From Chelydra serpentina (Eukaryota > Chordata > Testudines > Chelydridae): a stretch of 64,000 nucleotides of DNA. The position numbers and the translations under genes are program-made. The DNA lies in the NCBI GenBank assembly GCA_037349315.1, contig JBAIAC010000007.1:46270001-46334000 (forward strand), given 5' to 3'. The notes beneath the pieces are model-generated. The model made no database searches. It saw only the letters and a list, made by a program, of their open reading frames with translations, and was not told the origin of the DNA. Shown one piece after another: positions 1 through 12,374 of this stretch; within the stretch, counting starts at the first letter, position 1, and every line of letters starts with the position of its first letter.

Positions 1-2476
1 ACAGTGTAGGACACAGCCTTAGAGGAAAATGGAATAAAAGGGTGGAAGTAACAGACGTTTGGTAGCAGGGGAGTTAGATGAATTTGGGAGGCAATGAAGG
101 GGCCCATTATGAGAAATTGTTGGTTTTTTTTATTTTATTTTATTTATTTCTATAGCACTAGTAGTACGAGGTATTTGCAGTTGTCCTCGTTGTAGGGGTA
201 TATGTCAAATTGAGACACTGGGAATTTAAGATGTACTGAATGTTTGGGTGACCTGGATGGTGGTGTGTCAGGAGGCTGAAATCTGGGTTCCTGCTTTCTC
301 TGCCCGTAGCTGCGGGAACCAGGGAACTGCATCAGCCCTCACTTAGAAAACGGAGAGCTGCAGTTCAGAATTCAGCCTCTCAGGGCATCACTACCCAGTT
401 CCTGCAAACCCTCCCAAAATCCTCTGGGGGAAAAAGAGCAAGTTAAAGCCCTGATATTTGCCACGTAAAGAAACAAGCAGGGGGAAATATTATTGGAAAT
501 GGTTTACAGTAAAGGGCACAAATGGTCTTTGAATGGAGGCTTCAACAGTTCACCACGACAGTCCACATTAAAACAGTTGCCGTGAACTTGAACAAAAGTG
601 ATCATCGCTCTCCCGGAATCTGCCCGGTCAGTCCTTCCCACCCTATTTCAGATAACTGGGCAACAATGTGATAAGTCAGGATATGATTTCAATTGCAGCC
701 CATTCTAATGAAAATAGCACAGAACCTGCAGTGATGTATCCATCTGTCCTTATCACTCATTGAAAGTGTGCAAGCTGTTGAAACAACAGCTTTATCCATT
801 CCTGTGTATATAAATATAGGCACATATGTATTATGATATCTATAGCATCCCATGAGCACTTCTTTCAAGTTATAAAATCTATCATTACTTTTTTTTAAAT
901 AGAAAATACAAAAAAAGTCACAATTTTTCACTTGTCATTTTGGGGTGCAGAATTTGAGACCCCTTAAAGTCTTGTTTTTCAGAAGGTAGGTGCTGAGCAC
1001 TTTCTGAAATCAGGCCTTTTTCAGGTGCAAGTTGGGTACCAAAAAATCACTAGCCATTTGAGAAAATTGTCGCCATTATTTTTGTTTGTTTATGTAGGTG
1101 TATACAAAATATAAAAAGTGCCTATCCAGACCACTAAGTATCTTTGTTATATGTTAAAAACAAATAAACACATACAGACATAAATTAAATGCAACTACTT
1201 CCTTATGAGACTTAAAATATGAACCATCTTCAAGCAGGAATTGTGATCAGCCCTTTTAGATATGCATAGCTATTTTTTGGCCCCACAACTCTTGGCAGCT
1301 CTTACTGATGGATACCCCTACAAGTTTATTTGAACAGATTGTGGCAGGTAACACTAAGTGACATCATAAGACCCATCACGGTCAAATGATTTGGTTACAT
1401 ACTGCAGCTCTCAGGGATTACAGAGAAATAAACTAAAATAATCCAGTGCACACAATAACCTGGGTCCAGAAGGAGTTCTTTGATACATAGCATTCACTTT
1501 TTTTAGAAGGGAGTTAAGGCACAGACACCTGAAAATATACCATGAAAATCCTGTTGTGGATAGTGTTAAGTTTACAGTTTCACTTTTCCATAAGTTCATG
1601 TTCTCAGATCAGAGGTAGACTTAATTGTTGAGCTTTTTAGTTCACTGCAACCTGGTTAAGGATTGTTTTGTTATTTAATGGTCTGTGTACATGAATAGCT
1701 GCATGTTTCTTATACTAAATTTAGCAACTCAGTGAAAATGCATTGAGCAAGTGTTTGTGGTGGTTGTTAATCAGCATTTTAGCACACTGGATACAGTATT
1801 GAATAGCCTACATTATTAGATGAATGCCTAATAAGTCAATACAAAGTGTATAATGGAACTTCAAGTAGCCTGCTTGGTGTTGCAAATGTTATTCCTGACC
1901 TAAATAGGGAAAATTGCCAGTGGCAAGGGAGAGGAAGCAGCATAGGTTTAACCAGAGAAGGGAGAGTCTGAAATCTCTTCTCACAAAAAATCTCGTAATA
2001 GCTTCTCAGAAGCTTTTCTTTCTTTCAAGCCCACCATCCCCATGGTTTTCTTCAGTGTTTGGAGTGGAAGAGTTTGGAATAGCATAGGTTAATCATTTTA
2101 AAATCAATACATTTATGTCTACGACAGCCTCCAACCGCAGTTATCAGGATGCTGTAGAATGGAGCAAAACAAAATAAAGGCTGCATAGAACCAATAGCAA
2201 AGAACTGAGCAAGGGAGAGGTGAAGGAGCAAACAGAAACTGGCAGTTCTGTAGTTCCTACAGTGAGTGATAGTGCACTTTGCATTCAAATGTGTATTAGA
2301 AAAACCAGAGCTGTCAGGCTTAGGAGCAAGGCAGTATCACTCAGTCATATCCTAGTAGCTCCTACTGTTCTATTTTTAAAATTCCATTTATTGCCCAGTA
2401 ATACTGTAGAATTTCTAGCCTCTCAAAACTATTCTCAGGAGCTGTCCCCCACTGTCTATATTGTGTTTGCTTAGTA
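1..2476. other. AT-rich non-coding DNA, no gene recognised
   Basis: I see no gene here. Open stretches on both strands are short and contain nothing I recognise. A T-rich tract lies at about 121-150. A fragment around 944-1,030, with phrases about 'gtgctgagcac' and 'aaatcaggcc', resembles a widespread reptile interspersed repeat that I cannot name. Confidence 0.6.
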
Positions 2477-2660
2477 CAGTGAAACCTTCAATAAAGGGCC
2501 TTCTTTGATAAGCAACCCCTTATCTTACACTGCCGACGCCCCCCTCCGGTCCATTAAAATATCACCACATGCTTTCCACTACACCTTCCCTTGACTTCTA
2601 CCCACAACTACCTCGACATTTCTGGTCAATTTATATGAAGGTGCAAACAGGTTTCACTAG
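2477..2660. mobile_element. Tc1/mariner-class MITE (pogo/Tigger-like ends)
   Basis: The 184-bp element starts with cagtgaaacct and ends with aggtttcactag, which are near-perfect terminal inverted repeats. It is flanked by TA on both sides (2,475-2,476 and 2,661-2,662), the target duplication of the Tc1/mariner superfamily. No transposase is encoded, so it is a non-autonomous miniature element. The pogo/Tigger sub-assignment rests on the look of the termini only. Confidence 0.72.
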
Positions 2661-3205
2661 TACATGAACACTGTATGTGTACGTATAATGTTAAAATGTC
2701 ATCATCTAAGCACGTGAACAATAATTTTAAAGAGCTAAAAATATTTCTCAAAGCACTACAGTATCTTGTAGTTTAAATAAGTGATTTCATGTCCTGTCTG
2801 CTTAGAACTTTGTCAAATCCACAAATGAAGACCTACTGTGGACAAAAAGGCAGCTTTATTTGTTCCCCACAGGCCCCATAAGGAAAATCCCATTCTGGGA
2901 ATCACAGAACTAAAACATGCAATATAAATTCACATTGAATATTTTTCTTTTGAGTGCGGACAGCATGCTTGGTATTGCACAGCCCAAAAATACTAGTATG
3001 ATATTCAAAGCTAGAAGAAAGGGGGAGAGGGGGGTGAGAAAGAGAAGGGTAGAAGGGAAAGTCACCCATAACACAAAGCTTTGTCAGAAAAAAAAATTCT
3101 GGAGAACTTCCAGGCCTCATTTTCTAGCCAGTCACTTGCACTTGCTTTCACCCACTGTTGTAGCTAAATGTATCTTCTGCAAAGGCTGTCTGTTTGATCC
3201 TGTTA

Positions 3206-3492
3206 GGGTAGGTCTACACTTACCCGTCGCGTCGGATCGATGTTCTGGGTTCGATTTATCGCGTCTTGTCTAGACGCGATAAATCGAACCAGGAAGTGCT
3301 CCCCCGTCGACGCTGGTAATCCAGCTCGACGAACGGAGTAGGCGGAGTCAACGGGGGAGCCTGCGCGCCGCGTGTGGACCCCGGGTAAGTACCTTTTCAT
3401 TTGAACTAAGATAGTTCGACTTCAGCTACGTTATTCACGTAGCTGAAGTTGCGTATCTTAGTTCGAATTGGGGGGTTAGTGTAGACCAGCCC
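3206..3492. mobile_element. PIF/Harbinger-type MITE, copy 1 (hairpin-rich)
   Basis: This 287-bp element is flanked by TTA on each side (3,203-3,205 and 3,493-3,495), matching the 3-bp TWA target choice of PIF/Harbinger. Its 15-bp ends, gggtaggtctacact and agtgtagaccagccc, are inverted repeats differing at two positions. The interior is a chain of hairpins, for example gcgtc/gacgc arms around 3,249-3,290 and the long palindrome around 3,405-3,467. It encodes nothing. Related copies lie at 30,919-31,220 and 21,370-21,658. It directly abuts the mariner MITE at 3,500. Confidence 0.82.
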
Positions 3493-3499
3493 TTAGATA

Positions 3500-3697
3500 C
3501 AGACACTCCCCGACTTCCACAAGCATTCCGTTCCAGAACGCCTTGCGTAACTTGGAATTTGCGTAAGTTAGAGACGTATCTCCGACCATTACGCCAAAAA
3601 AAAAACCCACCAAAAACCTCCTATTTTTAGCTTACGGAGCTTTTTCCGTAAGTGCAGATTTCCATAACCTGGATTTCCGTAAATCGGGGAGCGTCTG
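3500..3697. mobile_element. Tc1/mariner-class MITE
   Basis: The 198-bp element has terminal inverted repeats cagacactccccga and tcggggagcgtctg (one mismatch). A TA dinucleotide sits immediately outside each end (3,498-3,499 and 3,698-3,699). The subterminal parts also pair imperfectly, with cttacgg and ccgtaag motifs. A short A-run lies near 3,596-3,605. No coding capacity is visible. Confidence 0.78.
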
Positions 3698-3699
3698 TA

Positions 3700-6600
3700 T
3701 TTGTTTGGAATTAATGCTGGAATTAGATGGCTAAAATTTCATGTTACTCAAACATTACTGAGTGATACACATCATCATTTACCTCGTGCTTGGATTAATA
3801 TGATCCACGGTGCATTGCTAGGTGTCCTCGCTGTCAGCTGCATGTCTTGACAGTGTGACAGATGTTTGGCGGATGACGGGTAGGGAGTTGGTGACGTTGA
3901 TAAATGATGGGGTTATTTACAATAGAATTTATTTTCTTTTTAATTAAAGCAGAGCAGAGAAAAAGTGCTTCTGGTTAACATTCAGGAAGGTAAATAAATG
4001 AAGCCCCTTCCCAGAATAAATTAGTGATTTCAGTTAAAGAAAATAAAATAGGTCGATTATTTTTCACTTCTGCTTTTCCTGTAAAGGGCAGAGCTCCTGC
4101 ACTGAACTACTACTCCAGATCTTTTCTTCGGTATTGGACAGATGGGTTAGTCCTCCAGTTCTGCAGCAGTTGGGTCACAGGTATCTGCTGCTGGCATTTT
4201 GGGTGGCAACGAGAAGACTGAATTAGGAAGAGCATTGCTGCTTCAGATCCGCTAGCAATCAGCGAGATAATCTGGCCTTTCTCTCCATCAGTGGCCAGAA
4301 GCATGGGGTGGATGCCAGTGACTCTGCCTACTCTACTTACTTCTGCTCTGGAATATGTGAGGAAGAGCATGAAGGGAAGCCATTGGTCACGGCAGAATGC
4401 CCCTCCTTAGAAAAGGGCATCATCCCAAGCTGCTCTCATACCATTTGCCTTGCACTGTGTGACCCAGATCAGTTATTTGTAACCAGCTTTTTTTCAATAT
4501 GAATTATACTGAAGCAGAACTTGTTTTAAAATGAGTAAAGGTTATGAATGAATTAAAATTCCCCACAAAGAATAGGAAAGATGCTTATTAAAATTCTGCA
4601 GATAATCTCATCACTTCACATTGTCTAGTAAAAATGTATAGGGCAGCTAACCCAGGTGACCTAGCGGCTTGTAGATGCTCAATTGCTTTGTTTTTTTTTA
4701 ATTGGCAAAAAGATCTTGGGTTTCTTTTTGATGGGCTTTTATGTAATTGAGAAATAAATTTGTCATTTTTTGTTCATGTTTAGTTATTAAACACTTTGAA
4801 ATAGTTGGACAATCAATACACAGGGCTGAGTCGTTGTTATAGAGAATTAAGTGATTTTTAAAAAATTCCTGCATATTTCAGTATTCCAAAACAAATGAGA
4901 AAAGTAGGAATCTAATTATGCAGTGTTTTAAATGGTAAAATAATGCTTCTTTGGCAGAATACTGATAATGAACATCACTGTTCATTAACGTTAGAAGAAA
5001 CAAGCACCAAATTAACATTTGCAAACATTTGTTGCAGCCAATTAGAGTCTCCATTTAGGATGCTTTTCCTGGCAGCATTCTTGAGGCATAGGCCCCATTT
5101 CAAAGAAATGGCTCACATATTTGTATTATCTTAAACTTGTAATTAATTTCACCATTAATATGCTATAACTACATACTGGTTTATTTCACAGCTATATATT
5201 TTTATATGACTAATCATTATTGTAGCTACATGTCAAATTACTTTAAGAAATAAGATTGTGTGAATATTGGGGTATAAGGAATTGGAATAATCTGTGTGGA
5301 ACCTTAAAGTACAGCTTAGTCACCTGTTCAAAGTCTATGTCAGAAGACAAATTACCAGTGGAACTAATAGCTTTTTGTTTTGTTTTTTACTGTTTCTCAC
5401 CTGAAACAATGTAAACCTTTACATTCTGTTAAATGTAAAGTAGCTCTAGCTGATTGGTTCTCAACCTTTTTAATGCCAAGAGATCCCTTTTCCCATACTA
5501 TAAGCCCCGCCCACCCCCTGGGCTCCCTCTCATACATCTGCAATCTAGTTGGGATCCTAAAACTATTGATACTAGATAGCAAGAGCTTGCTATCTAAGCC
5601 ACTTAAAGAAATGTACTTCTCATAAATGATTATTCATGATGTTTCCAGAAAAGATAGTGGTCATTGACACTCCTTTCCAATGAACATTTTCCAGTAAATT
5701 TCTGTTCCATCTCTGTGGGCAGTCTAATAGGCCAAGGACTGAGCACATGGAGGCTTACCTAAATCCAGTCCTGTTATTCATGGTCAGGATTTGACTGGAG
5801 GCAAATGAGGAAATGTTCACTGCCACTGCCCATTTGGCATTGTAGATGCATCACTGAGGACTTCAGTCCCCTCCACCTGCTCTAGCATGCTAAGTCTGTT
5901 GATAGTAGCCTCTCCATAGTTAGAGGTTGCAGCCAGTGTCTGTAGAAGTTTCTATGAAACTTCACATGCAAGATCTTAGATTTCCACGCCCTGAAAGTTT
6001 TGAATACATTGGACAAGGAACTTCAGGTAGGAAGATTAAAAAAATGGACTGGAAATTCTGAATCATTTTGCTAACTATTTGGGGGCAGAAATACATATAT
6101 CTGTGAAACAGCTTGACAAAAAGACTAATTTATTTTGACTTGTTAAGCCTCAGGCCTTAGTAATCTTTTACCGGAAACCTCTATTGGATGGAAGGAGAAA
6201 TGTGGGTGCCCCCCAGTTCATACTAGTGAGTCTCTGCTCCTTCTCCCTTCACAGAGAACTGATGCATGTAGCCCCCATAGAGCTGGTTCTATGAAAGCAG
6301 CCAAATCCCTTCCCTGCAGAATAGGAGAGTGGAGAGCAAGGAATGGCTAATCTGGGTCAAAACTTGGATCTGGTTCCAGGTCTGGCTTTCAACAACCTTT
6401 CCACTAGAAAATAGTTTATTTGGAGGATTCCATGTACAGCCCATCTCTAATCCAGATTAGTTGCTTTAGCCAGGAATTGGCTATAATTGCAAATAGTATA
6501 ACTTTTTCTCTCTTGTTCTTTTTCAGCTTGCCATGAAGCACAAATGTTGAGATACTGCCTAACACAGAGATCTTCCCAAGAGGAACTGAAAAGCTAGGTT

Positions 6601-7807
6601 CAGCAATTTTTACTGGAGATCCAAACTTTCACCTGCTTTATTCTTCCAATTCAGTGAAGATGAGTTATTCAGTTAACATACAGGAAAAATGTTGCATCCC
6701 CACATTTTTATGGTAATTTCGCTAAGCAATGCTGCTGTATCTCCAACCTTTATTTTGTATTTAAGTTATTGTAGGTGTTTTTAAAAACATGGAAACTGGA
6801 CCAAATGAGAAACTGATCAAGATAAGCACCATCTTATTTTTTCTGGTGTTACATAGGAAGAAGTATTAAATTGGCTACAAGAGATGTTGCTGTACAGAAA
6901 TAAAATCCAAACGATGATTACATATTTTTTCCCTTTTGTATAGTGCTAGTGGAATTTGAACATTGGAATTATGCATCCCAGATGATAATCCTGTAGTGGA
7001 AAGCAGACGGATTTGTTATGTGAAACAGCAGGCCTTATCATTTCTGCCACTCAGTAGGAATTTTTGCACCAGCATTCAGAAGTGCAAATTTGACTTCCAG
7101 ATGTGACCCTGCTATCCATGCTGCATTTTGAAAATATCCTGTTGTACTTTCCGGATTGATTTTGGATTGTATAATAAAATACAAAGAATGTAAATTTGAG
7201 ATTTTAAGAGCTAAGAAAAATCTGATTTTTAAATCTGTACACACAAAATGGTTGTGCCTCATTAACACAGTCTGGAATTTAGCAGTCTTTGTTGCATGGT
7301 TTCTTTTTAACTATGATTTCTCTGAATAGGGCCTTTATAAATTAAAGTTTGAAAACAAACTTTCCAAGCTACCAGTTTTTCATAAACTTTACACAGAAAA
7401 TATTTTTAACATAAAATAGCTTGGAAAAATACCTTTCCATTGCAGATTGATTAACTAAACTATTTTTGATCTATTGTCTTCCTTAACAGACAGCTGTTTT
7501 CCTCATTTTCCTTCAGAAATTCTCAACGTATTTATTCATAGGATTAAAATGTGATTTTACCAAGAGTACACAAACCTAAAATACTAGCTAAGCTTTCAGC
7601 CTTCAGCTGTAGTACGTTGGTCCTAAGCTGCATGCATCTTCAAAATTTTCTGTTCCCCTCTTACTGATGGGCCAGTGTATTCTGAATATATTGTAGTTTT
7701 CATTGTCAATGCAGAATAAGATTTTGCATTATTAATGACATTTTAAAGAGCTTATAATCTAATAATAAGGCAGTACATGGGGTGGAGGGAAGAAAGAGAA
7801 AAGTAAC
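3700..7807. other. Long non-coding stretch
   Basis: No gene was found. The part at about 3,775-3,990 is less AT-rich, free of recognisable repeats and ends in a TAATTAA-type core, so it could be a conserved non-coding element, but sequence alone cannot show that. The rest is AT-rich DNA with many stops in all frames, apart from the hAT end listed at 5,451. Confidence 0.5.
5451..5545. mobile_element. Fragment of a hAT-type element end
   Basis: The phrase 'ttggttctcaaccttttt' followed by 'gccaagagatccc' resembles the 5' terminus of hAT (Charlie-like) MITEs, as seen at 34,079 and 37,311 in this window. I could not find the matching right terminus or an 8-bp duplication, so this is a truncated or heavily decayed copy. 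Confidence 0.4.
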
Positions 7808-8070
7808 TAAGAAGGAAATAGCGGCAAAGAGTCCTGTGGCACCTTATAGACTAACAGACATATTGGAGCATAAGCTTTTGTGGGTGGATACCCACTTCTT
7901 CAGATGCATGTTGTGTTTTTTCCACAACATGCATCTGAAGAAGTGGGTATTCACCCACAAAAGCTTATGCTCCAATATGTCTGTTAGTCTATAAGGTGCC
8001 ACAGGACTCTTAGTCTGGATCTGTAAAAGCGGCAAACGCGACTACCCCTCTGATACTTAAGAAGGAAATA
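7808..8070. repeat. 13-bp target-site duplication pair
   Basis: The 13-mer taagaaggaaata occurs at 7,808-7,820 and again at 8,058-8,070, exactly bounding the foldback insertion. A long perfect target duplication points to an insertion young enough to have kept it intact, made by target-primed or a similar retrotransposition rather than by a cut-and-paste transposase. Confidence 0.85.
7821..8057. mobile_element. Foldback retrocopy, probable Penelope-like tail, with 13-bp target duplication
   Basis: Two copies of the same 88-nt sequence lie head-to-head at 7,828-7,915 and 7,923-8,010. They have one mismatch and a 7-nt T-rich spacer, forming a nearly perfect hairpin. The insert is bounded by a perfect 13-bp direct repeat, taagaaggaaata, at 7,808-7,820 and 8,058-8,070, so the whole hairpin inserted as one unit. 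The unit contains 'ctgaagaagtggg' and 'aaaagcttatgc', phrases I associate with abundant turtle retroelement tails, likely Penelope-like; a SINE origin is the alternative. The strand is therefore mixed. Confidence 0.7.
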
Positions 8071-10814
8071 ATATCTCTTGGAAATATCAATATTACAAAA
8101 AGGGGACTGAATTTACTTGCTAAGAAATTCTAAGTCAACCTACAGAGGTCATCTAGTGAAATGTATAGTTTGTAGGTGTATATTTTTAATTATGCTATTT
8201 TGTACAAAGTTTTTTAATTGCATAATGGAAGTTGTTTAGAGGAGGGAGCATGTTTATCATCTGTTTAGCGCTGTAGGATCACATCAACGACAACCTTGAG
8301 AACTGTCACGTACCAAGCTGCCAGCTGGGAAAGAATTTGGCTAGACATAAGCTGCAAGTCAGAACAGGGCCACTAAAAACATGAGGCCCCAAGCACCACT
8401 TGAGCTACTTATGACTCTTGCTTGCCTTGAAAGAATCTGTAGCATCACAAGCACAATAGGCAACATTTTAATAGCTAGGGCTCTTAGTAGAGACCAGCAA
8501 GAAAAAAAGCAGTCTCATACTGGGAATTAAACAAAACAAAATGTTAGGTTAGTTTTGGGTTTTTTAAATGTCTCATTAGAATATTTTTTCCGATGTACAG
8601 TACAGTTCTGACAGCAAAGCAGATATGTCTTCATCCATTCACCTCTCTTAGAGTATGTTTACCCTGCAATAAAACATTCGCAGCTGGCCCATGTCAGCCG
8701 ACTTGAGCTTGCAGGGCTCAGGCTGTGGAGTTATACAGCTACAGTGTAGATCTTCAAGCTCGGTCTGGAGCCTGAGCCCTGGGACACCACAAGCAGGCAC
8801 GGTCCCAGAGACCAGGCTCCAGCCTGAGCCCAAACCTCTACACTGCAATTTTATAGCCCCACAGTTGCACTTACTTTTTGTACTCTCAAGGATTTTGCTA
8901 CCTGATGAAATTGAGGTCATGGGTAGTTAGTATGAAAAAGAGTCATATGTTAATGAAAATTCAGTAGTGAGAACTACTACCAGTAGTTCCACTAATGAAG
9001 AGAGAGAATAGGATTTGAATTGTTGCCATCTAGCTTTTACTCAAAGGTTATAAATAATTTAGAAGAGAAGTTTAAACCCCAGATCAGATATACTTGAGGA
9101 GGATGAGTTATTTCAGTTCAGATAACAATCCATAGTGCTTGAGGAGGCTACAGGTTTATACATCTTCTGGGCAGATCAGGTCATAGGCACACTGCTAAAT
9201 TCCAGATCCCTTTTTCACAGGTTAAACTGTTGTTCTTTAATACGTATGTTTTAGTACCATTAACTGTTTTTCATAGTTGAGTTTTGATTAATTCAATGCA
9301 TTGAAGAAAGGAAAACAGGTTTATTTGCATTCTGTTTCATTCCTGGTATTCAGTAAACTACTAGATGTGGTGGTACTTAGGAAGATTTCAAGAAAGTGTG
9401 CTGACATCCCATACTGAAGATAAACTTTGTAACATTACACTTCCCTCCTGGAACTTAGCTGTAGTATACAACACTAGTAGTATTAGATATTTGGGTATAT
9501 AAAATATACAGTAATTCAGGTTAATGTTTCATATTAAAGAATGTATTTGTAAAATGTAACAAGATCAATAGTTTCCTTATTACATTACCTTTTTAAAGTT
9601 CTGCAAAGAATAAAGATCATGTATTGTTGGATTTGAGACTGGTATACTGCAAAATCTGTCTTAAAAGGCTACTTTTGTGGCTAGCAAAAATAGTGCATTC
9701 ACGTGGCAATATTAACAAAATGTGCTCTCTAAACAAGTGATCTTAAAGGTAGGTTTTGCTATTATATGCCAAAATCCATACTTGCAGATATATGTTGTAA
9801 TTAATTCCTCAGAAGTTCTCAAAAATGTAAAAATAATTTTGTGCCATTCTGAAAAAAGTGGGACCCGCTCTGTTGATTCATTGTTGCAAACCCTACTTTT
9901 GTCATTAAACGTTTTAACTGTGAGAAAAAAAAAATCCTGGATTATTTGTTGTGTTGTTTTTTGTAGTGGTGATGGGGGGGGGGGTTGTTTTGTTTTGTTC
10001 TCCTTTCTTCTAGTCAAAATAGAAAAGATGTGTTGTTTGCTAATTAAAAAGAAAAATCTACGTTTTCACTGTATTATGATCAATAGTTTCCTCTCAAAAG
10101 AATGTGCTGGTCTACTGGGAACAACAAAAAACTATTTGAAAATATTTTTGTGCCCTTCCAGGCTTACGCATTCTTCTGCTGCATAAAAACTGCTATTGAG
10201 CACATGAATACAAATGTAAGTTAATTTTCTACCTAAATGTTGAAGTCCATGTTTCCATTTCACTTCACGTTTGTTGCAGAACATTTACTCTCTCATTCAC
10301 ATAACTGACTATTACTGTACAAACATGATTGTATTACATAATAAACGTTCTTTAAAGCCAGTTTCTCTCACACTTGAGGGGAAAGATACTGCTCAGTGCA
10401 AATCATTCTATTGATTTCAGTGAAGCTACTTGAGGAATAAGGTATTTATCAATATATATCGGAATCAGTTACTTCCCCCCCTTATTTTTTAATTAACAAT
10501 TTTACATGTTTGTCATTACCCAACTAGTAGCATTACCTCAAAAAAGTCTTTATTTGCTAATATAGCTGCATACCTATATTCAGTGGAAAAGTAAAATCAA
10601 GTAAAATTTACATCCATTCAAAATGAAGTTTAAAATAGTAAGTTGTATCTAAATGGATAACACTGTGAAAGAGTAACTCAAACCATCTCCTATGAGAAAG
10701 TCATAAATACTTACTGAAAGAGAATTCCAATCTAGTGATCTATGAGGAAGAAGCCAACCAATTATGAACCTTTCCAGAGGTTACCTACTTAGTGATAGTT
10801 TTCCCCAGTAGTGT
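8071..10814. other. Non-coding stretch with low-complexity runs
   Basis: No gene is recognisable. The stretch holds the palindromic repeat listed at 8,646, an A-run at about 9,925-9,933 and a G-run at about 9,974-9,984. Longer open stretches at about 9,712-10,186 on both strands are AT-rich, lack motifs and overlap each other antisense, so I do not regard them as genes. Confidence 0.5.
8646..8905. mobile_element. Palindromic non-autonomous DNA transposon fragment
   Basis: The central part is self-complementary. The segment around 8,700-8,780 (cagggctcaggct, ctggagcctgagccc) reappears inverted around 8,790-8,850 (ccaggctccagcctgagccc, ctacactgcaatttta). This matches a repeat I associate with reptile genomes that ends in gtagac-type termini. 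The right terminus appears truncated, so superfamily and exact limits are uncertain. Confidence 0.5.
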
Positions 10815-10886
10815 CTGACCCCTTCCCCTCTTCCCCCTACCTCCCAGGACTATGCCCCGCAGTCCTGGGTTCAAGTACTATGTTTC

Positions 10887-11453
10887 GTGCTCTCATTTCC
10901 CGTGAACAATGAGCACCAATGTTGTCTCCGCTGCCTCAGGAAAGCCCATATCGCTGCTTACTGCGCTATCTGTAAGGTTTCCCACTGCGGACTTGAGAAG
11001 CACAAGAACTTCACCTCAGGAGAAGGCTATGATGTCGCACACACACTCGGATCTGGGACCATTGGAACCGACGGTGCACTAGCCATTGCTGGTGGTGAGT
11101 GCTCCTCCTGCGTCCCGGATCCAGCAGTCCCAAACAAGCTCAAACATGAGAGTAGGAAGCACACTCATTGGCACAGAAGCAAGTCCTTATCGACAGCTGT
11201 TTCTAAGAGCAGCATTTCCTACGTGAGCCATTTCAGGTCGGGTGAGATGTCACGTGCCGACACCACTGCGCTGGTGCCCAAGCTTCCCCGTCTTGAGAGT
11301 AAGGCAAAGAGGAAAAAAGGATCCAGCGGCAGCATCAGGGGACCTGGTTCCCGCTCGATCTGTGCCATCCCCTGCATGCGCACTGCCACTCCCATCGCTG
11401 CTTCCACAACCTTCGCTGCAGCCGGTTCAGCTGCCTCCAAGGACACTCCCTGA
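10887..11453 (+). pseudogene. DIRS Gag-like remnant with zinc knuckle
   Basis: This 188-codon open stretch begins with a cysteine-rich segment. Residues C13, C16, H21 and C26 form a C-X2-C-X4-H-X4-C zinc-knuckle pattern, followed by further cysteines. Such knuckles occur in Gag-type nucleic-acid-binding proteins of retroelements. The remainder is basic and serine-rich without a recognisable fold. The reading frame ends before any reverse transcriptase motif appears, and the next recognisable domain (RNase H) lies in another frame. It is probably a 5' fragment of the structural protein of the surrounding DIRS element. The start codon chosen is simply the first ATG; the true start could lie upstream. 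Confidence 0.55.
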
Positions 11454-11480
11454 ACCCTCCACAACCATCTGGAGCCCCTT

Positions 11481-12374
11481 TTGTCCACACAGGAACTGGT
11501 GCTGTCCCATAGTTGCTATTTTGTACATGATGAACCTCCAGCATGCACCACAGTCCACCATTGCCTCTCCCTCCTTGACCATATGGCAGCCTGCACATTC
11601 GTAACTCCACATGCACATCTACACATGCATTGCCTTCATCTCTGGCTCCTCTCCATTTACAGACCCCACAGAGACCGTCTCAAGGCCAGGGTTATGGTTC
11701 CCCAGACGGTTATGGCCTCCCTCACCTGGTGGATCAACCCATACAATGTTATGGTTGGTACCTCTTTCACCTCCACCACCCCACAGATCACCATCACAAC
11801 AGATGTCTCTTTTGTGGGCTGGGGAGCGCACCTAAACAGTCACACAGCTCAGGGCATTTGGATGCCACAAGAGGCCAGACTGCACATCAGTGTTCTGGAG
11901 CGCCAAACAGTTCAGCTAGCCCGCCAAGCGTTTTTCTCTGATCCAATCACAGCGGACATGCAGCTCCTCTTGGACAATATCACAGTGGTCATCTACATCA
12001 ACAAACAATGGGGCACCAAATTTCCATCCCTCTGTGCGGAGTCCATATACCTGTGGAACCAGTACATTCACCATCGTGTCATACTCCAGGTCATGTACCT
12101 ACCGGGCACCCAAAATTCCATAGCTCATGCATTCAGAGCTCTCACCTCAACCACAAGTGAGAACTACACAACCCCACTTTCCACCACCTCTTCTGAATCT
12201 GGACCATCCTATGTTGGGATCTTTTCACCACTTGCAAGAACTGCAAGTTGCCTCTTTATTGCTCCAGGGAAACCCTGGGGCAGGATTCCGAAAACTATGT
12301 GCTTCTCCTGTCCTGAACGGGAGACCTCTGCTATGCCTTTCCCCCATTATCCTTTTACTACAAGTCTTCCTTAA
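11481..12374 (+). pseudogene. DIRS-type RNase H domain remnant
   Basis: From about residue 81 of this 297-codon stretch the sequence follows the RNase H domain of DIRS retroelements. A TTDVS-x-x-GWG segment holds acidic residue D108. HISVLE follows at 135-140 with E140, then LLDN with D165, then YLPGTQNSIA at 207-215. The family normally has an Asp directly after this last motif (as in NxxAD); here residue 216 is His, so a catalytic acidic residue is lost. The first 80 residues show no reverse transcriptase motifs such as F/YxDD, consistent with an internal deletion. The enzyme would be expected to degrade RNA in RNA:DNA hybrids during replication of the element. This copy is surely inactive. 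Confidence 0.68.

Noticed and set aside
7782..8035. Two related 60-70-codon proteins on opposite strands
   Set aside because: They are the same repeat unit read from the two arms of the foldback insertion, not independent genes.
9712..10186. Open stretches on both strands, up to 154 codons
   Set aside because: They overlap antisense, run through A- and G-runs, have AT-driven composition and show no family motif.
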